The notes beneath the pieces were generated by a model. The model did not search any database, was not told where the DNA came from, and was given only the letters and a program-made list of their open reading frames with translations. The translations under genes and the position numbers were made by a program. From Bacillota bacterium (GTDB taxonomy: Bacteria; Bacillota; Clostridia; Acetivibrionales; DSM-1351), in the NCBI GenBank assembly GCA_023436515.1, contig JAEZIV010000290.1:1-18664 (forward strand): 18,664 bases of DNA, in the 5' to 3' direction. Positions 6,941-14,910 of the stretch are shown piece by piece; position 1 is the first letter of the stretch, and each line of letters opens with the position of its first letter.

Positions 6941-9391
6941 ATGAAAAGTATCAAAATTCAGAATGCTAAAATACATAATTTGAAGAACCTTGATGTAGAA
7001 ATACCACGGGATAGATGTACAGTAGTAACAGGTGTAAGCGGCTCCGGTAAATCAAGCCTGATATTCGATGTTTTGTACAAGAAAGCCAGGGATCTTTATC
7101 TGGATGCAATCGGAATACGTCAGCATCATTATTCGGACGCGGCTGACAGTATAAAGGGCTTGTGCCCTGTTGTAGCTGTAGAGCAAAATATTGCCAGAGC
7201 TACCTCCTCCCGCTCGGTGGTAGGAACCAGGACAAATATATTTGAATACCTCAGACAGCTTTATGCTTCGGCGGGAGAACGGGAGTGTGTCCAGTGCGGT
7301 TCTGCAATAACCGGATGCAATGTTTGCAGGGTTTGCGGGACCTCGCCCGAGCCCTTTCCAAAAGGCTACTTCTCCTTTAATACTATAAACGGCAAATGTC
7401 AGGTATGCGGTGGGCGTGGCTTTAACTGGGAGCCCTCTGAGGAAAAGCTCACAGCAAATTCCAATAAGCCTATAAAAAAGGCGTACTGGTTCTGGATGTT
7501 CAAGCCCTGCCTTCAAAAGTTCCACGTTATTGGACAGAGGTTTGATATATCCCTGGATATGAGTCTCGACCAACTGGAGGAGGAAAGTAGGAAGGCAGTA
7601 TTGCATGGGTGGGGGGATTTCCCGGGAATAATACCTTTTGCCGCTTCACAAATAGATTATCTTCTATATAAATGCCCTTCAGCGGGACCGGGTATGCTGG
7701 AACGCTACTATGAGCGCAGGGTATGCTGCAGCTGTAAAGGCATGAGGCTGGGAACGGGGCCCCTGTCGGTATTGTTAAAGGGAAAAAGCATGGGGGAATT
7801 GTCTCTGATGACATTAGAGGAGCTGGACCTTTTTTTATCTGAGCTAAAGACAGGCTACTCTTCAGACAGCTTCGAGTCGGGACTGATTAGTTCGATAAAA
7901 AGACAAATTGAAGGGTTCCGATGTGTTAACCTCTCTTATCTGAGCCTGTATAGGTCCATTCCAACTCTCAGCGGCGGAGAGATACAGCGTCTGTATATAA
8001 TGCGTCACATAACCTCAAGACTGGACTCCGCATTGTTTATTTTTGACGAGCCTACCGCCGGGCTTCATGAGATTGAGAAGGTAAAGCTGATTCAAAACAT
8101 AAAAGCCCTGGGGGCGGGCAGGAATGGGCTTATTATTGTAGAGCATGACAGAAATACAATTGAAATGGCCGACCATATTATTGATATTGGACCTCTGGCG
8201 GGAAGCTGCGGAGGAACGGTTGTATATAACGGGCCCGTTAAAGGCATATATCAATGTGAGGCTTCCTATACCGGAAAGTATCTTTCAGGACGGCTGAGTA
8301 TTCCGTCAAAGACGGCTGAGCAGTACCGCAAGGTTACCCCTGAAACCCCCAGGCTTAAGCTTCGGAATGCCCACGCAAATAATCTTCAAAAGGTTGATGT
8401 GGACATACCACTGGGTATAATATGCGGAATAGCCGGAGTTTCCGGCAGTGGTAAAAGCACTCTAGCTTCAAAGGTTTTAGTCCCTATGCTCCATAAATAC
8501 TTTAAGGAAATAGACGAGCTAGAGGTTGATACCGATGATGTTAGCGAGGATGGGGAGGGTATTTCTGAGCATGAGGATATAACAGCTTTGGACAAGGAGA
8601 CTTTATTAACGGGGATTGAAAACATCGCAGGCTTTGCTGATGAAGCCCAGATACCCATGAGCAGGTTTATCACTTCTACTCCTCTTTCCTATCTTGGGCT
8701 ATGGGATAGAGTACGAAAAATATATTCACTTCAGCCGGATGCCGTTAAAAAAGGGCTTACCATGTCCCATTTTTCTTTTAACTCCTCGAAGGGGGCCTGC
8801 CCTGAATGTAAGGGACGAGGTGTTAAAAGGATGAGCTTTAATTCACCAATATATTTTGAATGTGAGCTATGCCACGGAAAAAGATTTGATAATGAGGTCC
8901 TGGAAGTACGCTACAAAGGGTTGAATATTCATCAACTGCAAAGCCTCAGTATTTCTGAAGCTGTTTCCTTCTTTAAGGCTGACGAAACAATAAATGAAAT
9001 GCTTGTCATGCTGGACAGGACAGGCTTGGGTTATATGAAGCTTGGGCAGCCCATCCCTACCTTAAGCGGGGGAGAGGCCCAAAGGCTCAAGATAGCCAAG
9101 GAGCTTGGGAGAAGGCGGAGTGGAAGCATATTATATATTCTTGATGAGCCCACCACAGGTTTGAGCTTTCATGATACGGCAAATTTGCTTCCTTTATTGG
9201 AGGAGCTGGCACAAGCCGGGAATAGCGTTCTTGTTATAGAACACGATCCCGATGTACTCTCCTTTTGCGACTATATTATTGAAATGGGCCCGGGAGCAGG
9301 GGTGAAGGGCGGACAAATAATTGCTGAGGGCTCTCCCTGTGAACTCAAGAGTAATCCCCGGTCGCTTATTGGAAGGTACCTGAAAATATAA
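6941..9391 (+). CDS. UvrA-like ABC ATPase lacking the UvrB-binding domain (copy 1)
   Basis: An 816-residue soluble twin-ABC protein of the UvrA superfamily. Half 1: Walker A GVSGSGKSS 31-39, CxxC pairs at C116/C119 and C129/C132 and C153/C156, signature LSGGE 343-347, Walker B LFIFDEP 365-371, His402. Half 2: Walker A GVSGSGKST 499-507, zinc finger C620/C623...C641/C644, LSGGE 708-712, Walker B LYILDEP 731-737, His768. Housekeeping UvrA is about 940 residues. Here the chain passes from the first CxxC straight to the FSFN region (about 145), so the UvrB-binding domain has no space. That architecture is typical of UvrA2/DrrC-type proteins linked to DNA-binding drugs rather than nucleotide excision. 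An acidic insert follows the second Walker A (about 521-560). ATG 6941 has AGAGG 4 nt upstream. First of three genes with the hydrolase and copy 2. Confidence 0.9.
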   Translation: MKSIKIQNAKIHNLKNLDVEIPRDRCTVVTGVSGSGKSSLIFDVLYKKARDLYLDAIGIRQHHYSDAADSIKGLCPVVAVEQNIARATSSRSVVGTRTNIFEYLRQLYASAGERECVQCGSAITGCNVCRVCGTSPEPFPKGYFSFNTINGKCQVCGGRGFNWEPSEEKLTANSNKPIKKAYWFWMFKPCLQKFHVIGQRFDISLDMSLDQLEEESRKAVLHGWGDFPGIIPFAASQIDYLLYKCPSAGPGMLERYYERRVCCSCKGMRLGTGPLSVLLKGKSMGELSLMTLEELDLFLSELKTGYSSDSFESGLISSIKRQIEGFRCVNLSYLSLYRSIPTLSGGEIQRLYIMRHITSRLDSALFIFDEPTAGLHEIEKVKLIQNIKALGAGRNGLIIVEHDRNTIEMADHIIDIGPLAGSCGGTVVYNGPVKGIYQCEASYTGKYLSGRLSIPSKTAEQYRKVTPETPRLKLRNAHANNLQKVDVDIPLGIICGIAGVSGSGKSTLASKVLVPMLHKYFKEIDELEVDTDDVSEDGEGISEHEDITALDKETLLTGIENIAGFADEAQIPMSRFITSTPLSYLGLWDRVRKIYSLQPDAVKKGLTMSHFSFNSSKGACPECKGRGVKRMSFNSPIYFECELCHGKRFDNEVLEVRYKGLNIHQLQSLSISEAVSFFKADETINEMLVMLDRTGLGYMKLGQPIPTLSGGEAQRLKIAKELGRRRSGSILYILDEPTTGLSFHDTANLLPLLEELAQAGNSVLVIEHDPDVLSFCDYIIEMGPGAGVKGGQIIAEGSPCELKSNPRSLIGRYLKI

Positions 9392-9427
9392 GTCGGCTCA
9401 TAGAGGAGTCAGTCCGACTGCTGTCGG
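9391..9427 (+). promoter_or_regulatory. Mutually exclusive hairpins between UvrA-like copy 1 and the hydrolase
   Basis: AGTCGG (9391-9396, starting on the stop codon's last base) can pair with CCGACT (9414-9419). CCGAC (9414-9418) can instead pair with GTCGG (9423-9427) around a TGCT loop. The shared middle strand makes the two folds exclusive. No T-tract follows, so any effect would be on translation or transcript stability rather than termination. The rest of the 96-nt gap holds only the hydrolase ribosome site GGGAGG at 9477-9482. Confidence 0.4.
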
Positions 9428-9487
9428 TATAACCATGTATATTATTAGCACTTAGTCTGCATAGCAAGCAGTTGGTGGGAGGTCGAA

Positions 9488-10612
9488 ATGAAGGTATATT
9501 ACCCTGAAAAAGAATGGCTGCAGGTCAAGCCCGCAGAGGTGGGAGTAAACAAGGAAGCCGTATTGCACGCTGAAAAAGAGCTGAACATTAATAATAGCAT
9601 CATAGGAATGATGGTAGTTAAGGATGGATACATTGTTTTAGAGAAATACAACCCCCGTTACGATGAAAATACAGTCAGTCAGCTCTATTCTGTGACCAAG
9701 AGCTTCATATCGGCCCTTTTCGGTATAGCCTGCAGTATGGGAATGATTGAAAGTATTGATGATCCAGTATATAAATATTTTCCTGAGTACCAGCCCAAGG
9801 CCGACAGGTTTCTCCAGAAAACCGTTACACTGAGGCATCTGCTTACCATGACTGCCGGTTTATATGTATCTAAGAGACGTAGCTTCGGGTCAAGAATTGA
9901 GGATTCTAATGAGTGGGTCAGGAATATAATGGAGCTGCCAATCTCCCTTAAGACAGCAAATGAATTTCATTACAATGATCTGTATCCCCACCTGATATCG
10001 GCATTAATCACTAGACAGTCGGGAATTTCTACTATAGATTTTGCAAATAAGTATCTTTTTAGTAAGCTAAACATGAGCAAAATTGCACCTTTACAAACGA
10101 AGAATGCCCTGGATTATGCTCTGTTTAACAAAATAGCGGATGATACTATTCAAAAGGGCCGTTCCATCTGGCCCTGTGATCCCGAGGGAATTCCGGTGGG
10201 TGGATTTGGGCTGATGACTACCCTCAGGGACATGGCACGTTTCGGATACCTGTATCTCAGAGACGGAAAATGGGAAGATATTCAGGTTATCCCTGAAAAA
10301 TGGATAAGGGAATCTATTGGAGTATTTACCGGAACGGGGAAAAGAACTGCACTATCTGCAATAATGAATGAAAAGGATGCAGAGGAGTCCGGAGAAGATA
10401 AAGCCGTGGGGGTTGAGGGCTACGGATATTATTGGTGGATATCTGAAGGTAATATAGAGTACTATTGTGCCTTAGGCTACGGAGGTCAGAGGATAATTGT
10501 AATCCCCTCTCAAAATATGGTCATTGCAATAAAAACCACTTACAGCGGAATGAATGAATATATTCATGCTGACAGACTGTGGCAGAAAATAGTATTGGAT
10601 AGTCTGTCTTGA
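9488..10612 (+). CDS. Cytoplasmic serine hydrolase of the beta-lactamase/class C family
   Basis: A 374-residue penicillin-recognising-type serine hydrolase (Pfam beta-lactamase fold). The nucleophile motif SxxK is S68-V-T-K71, the second motif is Y162-N-D, and the third-motif position reads GYGGQ (331-335), a form seen in esterases, amidases and 6-aminohexanoate-dimer-type hydrolases rather than true beta-lactamases (KTG). There is no signal peptide or membrane segment, so it should act inside the cell, which argues against a classical periplasmic or secreted beta-lactamase role. ATG 9488 follows GGGAGG (9477-9482). Its stop at 10610-10612 is 11 nt before the second UvrA-like start, indicating tight co-translation. 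Given the setting between two UvrA-like ATPases, I infer that it hydrolyses an ester or amide of a small molecule handled by the same module. The substrate cannot be read from the sequence. Confidence 0.85.
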   Translation: MKVYYPEKEWLQVKPAEVGVNKEAVLHAEKELNINNSIIGMMVVKDGYIVLEKYNPRYDENTVSQLYSVTKSFISALFGIACSMGMIESIDDPVYKYFPEYQPKADRFLQKTVTLRHLLTMTAGLYVSKRRSFGSRIEDSNEWVRNIMELPISLKTANEFHYNDLYPHLISALITRQSGISTIDFANKYLFSKLNMSKIAPLQTKNALDYALFNKIADDTIQKGRSIWPCDPEGIPVGGFGLMTTLRDMARFGYLYLRDGKWEDIQVIPEKWIRESIGVFTGTGKRTALSAIMNEKDAEESGEDKAVGVEGYGYYWWISEGNIEYYCALGYGGQRIIVIPSQNMVIAIKTTYSGMNEYIHADRLWQKIVLDSLS

Positions 10613-10623
10613 TAGGAGAGAAA

Positions 10624-13212
10624 ATGATTACCATAAAATCAGCGAATTTACATAACCTTAAAAATGTTGACATAGAGATACCTGAAAACTCGTTTACTGT
10701 TGTTACCGGGGTAAGCGGATCGGGTAAATCAACAGCAATATTTGATATCCTGTATGAGGGCGGAAAGCAGGCCTATCTTGAGGCTATCGGGCTGGCACCG
10801 GTCATTGAAAGAGAGCGCAGCTATGAGAGTATTGAGGGCTTGAAACCTGCTATAGCCGTTACTCAGAAAACGGTTGCAGAAACCAACCCCCGATCTGTAG
10901 TCGGAACAAAGTCAGGTGTGCTTGATCTCTTAAGGGATGTTTACTCCTTTTGGGGGGAGGTGGCCTGCAGTAAATGCGGCTGCCCATGTGTTACAACTGA
11001 TAGGGGCATCGAGGCTTCAACCGCGGATACAGTCCAGCAAAAAGCTAGTAACAAGCTTGTGTGCCCCACCTGTGGCAGTATTGAAAAGAGACCGGGCCCT
11101 TTTTCCTTTTCCTTCAACTCGGTGCATGGAATGTGCCTGCACTGTACGGGACGGGGATATATGGACGAAATCAGCATTGATAAAATCATAGGTGACGGTG
11201 ATACCTCCCTTTCGGGTATTTGTCGTAAGGTTGGAGTGAATTTAAATAAGGAGAGGTTTGAAGGCTTCCTTTCTAGTTTTGGTTTGACCGGTAGAAGTCT
11301 TTTTTCAGAGCTTCCGGAAGAGGCTCAAGAAATTTTTTTATCAGGGAGGCCGGGAGTAATGAAGGGTCTGCTGTCTTATCTTGCGGGCAGACCCATATAT
11401 GACAGACTGCAATATACCAGGATGTATAAATGTACTGAATGCAATGGTGAACGAATTCGTCCTGAGGCTGTGAGAGTCACTATTGAAGGCAAAACCATAA
11501 GTCAGCTTTCCAATATGACCATAAAGGAAATGAGAGATATCCTTGAACGTTGGGTGGCAAAAAAGGAAGTGCACGGGGTGCAAGGGAGTGCTGCTGAGGC
11601 CCACAGTGATAACAAGTTTCCCGAAGGGATGGACAGGGAGACTCAAAGGATAAGAACAGAAGCGGCATGTGAAGGGCGGAGTGTTATACCTTCCGTAAGA
11701 AATGCAAGCTCGGTAAACCTTAATACAGCTAAGGTAATCCTGCGCCGGTTAAAGCAGTTTGAAGAGGCCGGCCTTTCACATCTGAGCCTTTACAGGCCAA
11801 TGCCCACCTTAAGCGGGGGCGAGGCTCAGCGATTATTTCTTGCCTCACACATTGAAAGTGAAATGGGCTCTGTAATATATATATTTGATGAGCCCACCAG
11901 CGGCCTCCATGAGTCGGAAAAAAAGGCTTTGATAAACAAGCTCCTGGCTCTGAGAGATAACGACAATACTGTAATAGCAATTGAACACGATAAAGGCACC
12001 ATAGCGTTGGCCGAGCATGTTATTGACTTTGGACCCCTGGGAGGGGAAAAGGGCGGAGAAGTAGTGGCAAAGGGCTCTGTAAAAGCGCTGATGGATAGCG
12101 ACAGATCAGTTACAGGAGCTTCCTTAAAGGGCACAAGGGCTATTCCAGTGAGAGGAAGGCGTAACCTGCCTGAAGTAGGAGCGGAATCGGGTCAAATATT
12201 GCGGCTGTGTGGCGTCAGGACACATAATCTGAAGAACCTTGAGGTAGAAATTCCTTTGGGTATGATTGTGGGTATAGCCGGACTGTCGGGGAGTGGAAAA
12301 AGCTCACTTATTGGGGACACACTTATTCCGGCACTTTATGATAGGTTTGGAAATTTTTCATCGGAAACCGAAAATTTAGAGGAAGAGCAGCCTGAGGAGG
12401 CAGCATTCTCGGAGGCTGTTTATAGTAGCATCAATGGGCTTGAATATTTATCGGGCTTTTGTGAGGTATACCAAAAGCCCATAGGAAGAAACAGACGCTC
12501 AATACCTTTGACCTATGCAGGTATATGGGATGACATCAGAGCTCTGTTTGCCCGACAGCCCGAGGCTAAGAAAAGCGGACTGAAGGCTGGACATTTCTCT
12601 TTTAACTCGATAGGTGCCTGCAGGGGCTGCCGTGGCATGGGCAGCATTGACAGATATATGGGTGAGTTGGGCTATGTTTCGGTTGGCTGCCCCGATTGTG
12701 AAGGGGACAGGTACTCCGACGAGGTCCTGCAGGTGAGATATAGAGGAAGAACAATAAAGGATGTATTAAATATGAGTATCGAAGCTGCTGCCGAACTGTT
12801 TTCCGAGGAGCCAAAGATAGCTTATATGCTCAGGACTCTTGTCAGAACAGGTCTGAGCTATCTCCGATGTGGACAGACGGTGTCCACCCTGAGCGGAGGT
12901 GAGGCTCAGCGTATAAAGCTGGCCGAGGAGCTGGGAAAGCAGAGAAAGGGTAATATACTCTATATATTGGATGAGCCAACAGCCGGCTTGTCCTTTCATG
13001 ACACTGCCATGCTATTGGGTATGCTGGAGGACTTATGCAGCAACGGGAACAGTATTATAATTATCGAGCATGACCTTGATGTGCTTAAGTTCTGCGACTA
13101 CATAATTGAGTTGGGTCCCGGCGGAGGAGATAACGGGGGCAGAGTTATAGCCGCAGGTTCTCCGGAGGACCTAAAGCAGCACTCTCATTCAATAATCGGA
13201 CAATACTTTTGA
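10624..13212 (+). CDS. UvrA-like ABC ATPase lacking the UvrB-binding domain (copy 2)
   Basis: An 862-residue diverged paralogue of the gene at 6941. Half 1: Walker A GVSGSGKST 29-37, CxxC pairs at C115/C118, C147/C150 and C171/C174, LSGGE 396-400, Walker B IYIFDEP 418-424, His455. Half 2: Walker A GLSGSGKSS 553-561, zinc finger C666/C669...C689/C692, LSGGE 756-760, Walker B LYILDEP 779-785, His816. Here too the UvrB-binding domain is absent. Two features differ from copy 1: a hydrophilic insert at about 312-365 before the first signature motif, and a shorter acidic insert at about 578-598. ATG 10624 is chosen: AGGAGAG (10614-10620) precedes it, and the N-terminus then lines up with copy 1. 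A TTG at 10609 overlapping the hydrolase stop is possible but would add five residues not shared by the paralogue. Last gene of the block. Confidence 0.9.
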   Translation: MITIKSANLHNLKNVDIEIPENSFTVVTGVSGSGKSTAIFDILYEGGKQAYLEAIGLAPVIERERSYESIEGLKPAIAVTQKTVAETNPRSVVGTKSGVLDLLRDVYSFWGEVACSKCGCPCVTTDRGIEASTADTVQQKASNKLVCPTCGSIEKRPGPFSFSFNSVHGMCLHCTGRGYMDEISIDKIIGDGDTSLSGICRKVGVNLNKERFEGFLSSFGLTGRSLFSELPEEAQEIFLSGRPGVMKGLLSYLAGRPIYDRLQYTRMYKCTECNGERIRPEAVRVTIEGKTISQLSNMTIKEMRDILERWVAKKEVHGVQGSAAEAHSDNKFPEGMDRETQRIRTEAACEGRSVIPSVRNASSVNLNTAKVILRRLKQFEEAGLSHLSLYRPMPTLSGGEAQRLFLASHIESEMGSVIYIFDEPTSGLHESEKKALINKLLALRDNDNTVIAIEHDKGTIALAEHVIDFGPLGGEKGGEVVAKGSVKALMDSDRSVTGASLKGTRAIPVRGRRNLPEVGAESGQILRLCGVRTHNLKNLEVEIPLGMIVGIAGLSGSGKSSLIGDTLIPALYDRFGNFSSETENLEEEQPEEAAFSEAVYSSINGLEYLSGFCEVYQKPIGRNRRSIPLTYAGIWDDIRALFARQPEAKKSGLKAGHFSFNSIGACRGCRGMGSIDRYMGELGYVSVGCPDCEGDRYSDEVLQVRYRGRTIKDVLNMSIEAAAELFSEEPKIAYMLRTLVRTGLSYLRCGQTVSTLSGGEAQRIKLAEELGKQRKGNILYILDEPTAGLSFHDTAMLLGMLEDLCSNGNSIIIIEHDLDVLKFCDYIIELGPGGGDNGGRVIAAGSPEDLKQHSHSIIGQYF

Positions 13213-13231
13213 TAAGAATGTCATTTTTACT

Positions 13232-13257
13232 GTGACGAATATAGCTTAATATGTCAC
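13232..13257. terminator. Weak hairpin between convergent genes
   Basis: GTGAC (13232-13236) pairs with GTCAC (13253-13257), with an inner ATAT/ATAT pairing and a 2-nt bulge. No T-run follows directly on either strand. It occupies the 41-nt gap between convergent UvrA-like copy 2 and the AraC gene and overlaps the latter's stop. It may end transcription inefficiently. Confidence 0.3.
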
Positions 13258-14054
13258 GTCAGGTTTTTATACCTTGAGGGCGGCACACCAAATTTCTTCT
13301 TAAACATCTTTGAGAAGTTGTATATGTCCTCATAGCCTGTACTTCTTGCCGCCTCGCTTACAGAATAACCATGCTTGGCAAGGAGTGTGGCTGCCTTTTC
13401 CAACCGGAAATTGACAAGGAAATTTTGAGGGGTATCGCCGGTGTTTTTACAGAACACTCTACATAGATATCTTCTGTCGATGCCAAGCATGGCGGCTATG
13501 CTCTCGACAGATATTTGATTTGCATAATTAGCTTGAATGTAATCCTTTGCTCTTTTGGAATATAAGCTTCCGCTGCTCATTTTACTGGAGGGTCGGAATT
13601 CTTCATGAAGTATTGAAAACATCTCCAATATCTTACTGGCTAGAAATAGTTCTGTAGAGTGAGGAAGGTCTGCTGCCTCCTTCATACTTAGAAAAGTATT
13701 TCTCAAGGAGGGAACTGACAAGGTGCATTTATCTTCTGAGAGGCCGCTGCTCTCTAAAAGCTCCTGTACCACCTCGCCATTAAAGCCTATCCAGATATAT
13801 TCCCAGGGCTCCTTTGAATCGGCCTTGTAGAAGGTTAATTCGTAGGGTCGGATAAGAAATATTGAGCCTTTGGAGAGGGTGTAGATAACACCCTTCCTTT
13901 CAAAGGTGCCGCAGCCGGAAATCACATAGTGTATAAGGTAATACTCTCTTGAAGCAGGGCCAAAGGAATGCCCGGGGTCACAATTCTCCCAGCCAAAGAT
14001 GAGAGGGTTTATATCATTATAAGCTTTGTTTAAGAGTGGAATGTTATGAGTCAA
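13254..14054 (-). CDS. AraC-family regulator with N-terminal cupin sensor
   Basis: A 266-residue transcription factor. The N-terminal half (about 1-140) has the AraC-binding/cupin pattern (HYVISGCGTFERKG near 42-55, GSIFLIRPYELTFY near 62-75), and the C-terminal half (about 165-262) carries the two helix-turn-helices ending in the family signature YNFSKMFKKKFGVPPSRYK. Such proteins usually sense sugars. The TTG start at 14054 is supported by GGAGG on the minus strand five nt upstream, and no ATG or GTG suits. It follows the nitroreductase gene by 44 nt on the same strand, so both are probably co-transcribed. The divergent GH4 alpha-galactosidase is the natural target: its promoter has a poor -35 and a palindrome, as is usual for activated genes. 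That regulatory link is inference. Confidence 0.88.
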   Translation of the reverse strand: MTHNIPLLNKAYNDINPLIFGWENCDPGHSFGPASREYYLIHYVISGCGTFERKGVIYTLSKGSIFLIRPYELTFYKADSKEPWEYIWIGFNGEVVQELLESSGLSEDKCTLSVPSLRNTFLSMKEAADLPHSTELFLASKILEMFSILHEEFRPSSKMSSGSLYSKRAKDYIQANYANQISVESIAAMLGIDRRYLCRVFCKNTGDTPQNFLVNFRLEKAATLLAKHGYSVSEAARSTGYEDIYNFSKMFKKKFGVPPSRYKNLT

Positions 14055-14098
14055 AATGGCCTCCGTTAAAAACTATTTCCAAGAGAGTATTTCAGGGG

Positions 14099-14737
14099 TT
14101 AAATGAATCTCAAGATAGATGCTTGCTCCTTAAGCTTTTTATCCTTTGGAGTATATACAGGCTCACCAACCGGGATAACGCTTATAAGCCTGAGGTCCTC
14201 TCTTACTCCGAGAAGCTCCTTTATAGTGTCCTCTGCTACAACAGGGTCATTCATCCAACAGGCGCCGTAACCCTGTTCGGTAATGGCAAGCAGCATGTTC
14301 TGGATTGCAGCACCTATAGACAGTACATCGTAGTAGCCAAGCTTATCCAGCATGGAGCGGTAATCATAGCCCTTTTCATAAAAAGCCTCAACAGCCTGAG
14401 CATCATAGTGTTTTGACTTGTCCATAAATACAAAAATAACTAATGGAGCATTTCTGAAAAAGCTTACGGTATTTTTCCGTACTGTCAGAAATTCTTCTGT
14501 AGCTTTCGAATAGGTGCCATAGAATTCCACAGAACTCTTGCCGGTTTCATCAGCCAGTTTAGATATCATATCCTTGTCATCAACAGCAACGAAGTACCAG
14601 CCCTGGCTGTCACAGCCGCTGGGTGCATGGGTGGCACAGGTAATGAAATATTCTGCAAGCTCCCTGGGAACAGGTTTGTCTGTAAACTTGCGAATGCTTC
14701 TTCTCTTTTTAGCTAAATCCAAGAAATTATTCTGCAT
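14099..14737 (-). CDS. Nitroreductase-family FMN oxidoreductase
   Basis: A 212-residue flavoprotein that would reduce nitroaromatics, quinones or related electrophiles with NAD(P)H. Family marks are the N-terminal RRSIRKF phosphate-contact segment (12-18), APSGCDSQGW (about 38-47), the central SIGAAIQNMLLAITEQGYGACW stretch and the PVGEP segment near the end. ATG 14737 is preceded by GGAGG on the minus strand (14748-14744), 6 nt away. A strong minus-strand promoter lies at 14801-14830, overlaid by a repeated GTTACAT motif, which suggests repression relieved by an electrophile or redox signal. The physiological substrate is unknown. It is first in a two-gene unit with the AraC regulator. Confidence 0.9.
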   Translation of the reverse strand: MQNNFLDLAKKRRSIRKFTDKPVPRELAEYFITCATHAPSGCDSQGWYFVAVDDKDMISKLADETGKSSVEFYGTYSKATEEFLTVRKNTVSFFRNAPLVIFVFMDKSKHYDAQAVEAFYEKGYDYRSMLDKLGYYDVLSIGAAIQNMLLAITEQGYGACWMNDPVVAEDTIKELLGVREDLRLISVIPVGEPVYTPKDKKLKEQASILRFI

Positions 14738-14763
14738 AAAAAACCTCCAATTAAATTAGTATT

Positions 14764-14826
14764 ATGTAACTAAAAGCCCTCTGCAATACAGCTTAGTTAC
14801 ATTATAACAAATATAAGTTACATTAT
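14764..14826. promoter_or_regulatory. Triple GTTACAT operator array
   Basis: AGTTACATTAT occurs twice in direct orientation (14795-14805 and 14816-14826) exactly 21 bp apart, two helical turns. An inverted ATGTAACTA copy lies at 14764-14772, and its TGTAACTA pairs with TAGTTACA at 14794-14801. The two direct copies flank the -10 and sit in the spacer of the nitroreductase promoter. The pattern is that of a dimeric winged-helix repressor. GTTAC/GTAAC half-sites recall HxlR/MarR-type sites, but the protein is not encoded by any recognisable gene here. Confidence 0.6.
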
Positions 14827-14830
14827 TCAA
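14801..14830 (-). promoter_or_regulatory. Promoter of the nitroreductase-AraC unit
   Basis: On the minus strand, -35 TTGAAT (14830-14825), an 18-nt spacer and perfect -10 TATAAT (14806-14801) lie about 64 nt before the ATG. Confidence 0.7.
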
Positions 14831-14855
14831 TTTATCTATGAAATCATTCTGTTAT

Positions 14856-14871
14856 TCTATTAAGTAATAGA
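14856..14871 (+). promoter_or_regulatory. Palindrome before melA
   Basis: TCTATTA and TAATAGA flank a central AG, a perfect 7-bp inverted repeat. It lies 25 nt before the melA ribosome site. A possible -10 TATAAG (14872-14877) abuts it, with only a poor -35 (CTGTTA), so this may be the binding site of a melA regulator. Confidence 0.45.
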
Positions 14872-14910
14872 TATAAGCAAAATGATATTTATATATGGAG
14901 GTAAGGCAAT

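Noticed and set aside
7052..7606. Minus-strand open frame of 184 codons
   Set aside because: Wholly antisense inside the first UvrA-like gene, whose motifs are unambiguous. It is composition-driven.
6941..13212. Housekeeping uvrA of nucleotide excision repair
   Set aside because: Both proteins are too short, lack the UvrB-binding region, and there is no uvrB or uvrC neighbour.
14036..14416. Plus-strand open frame of 126 codons
   Set aside because: It lies antisense over the nitroreductase 3' end and the AraC start, has no ribosome site and no recognisable domain.
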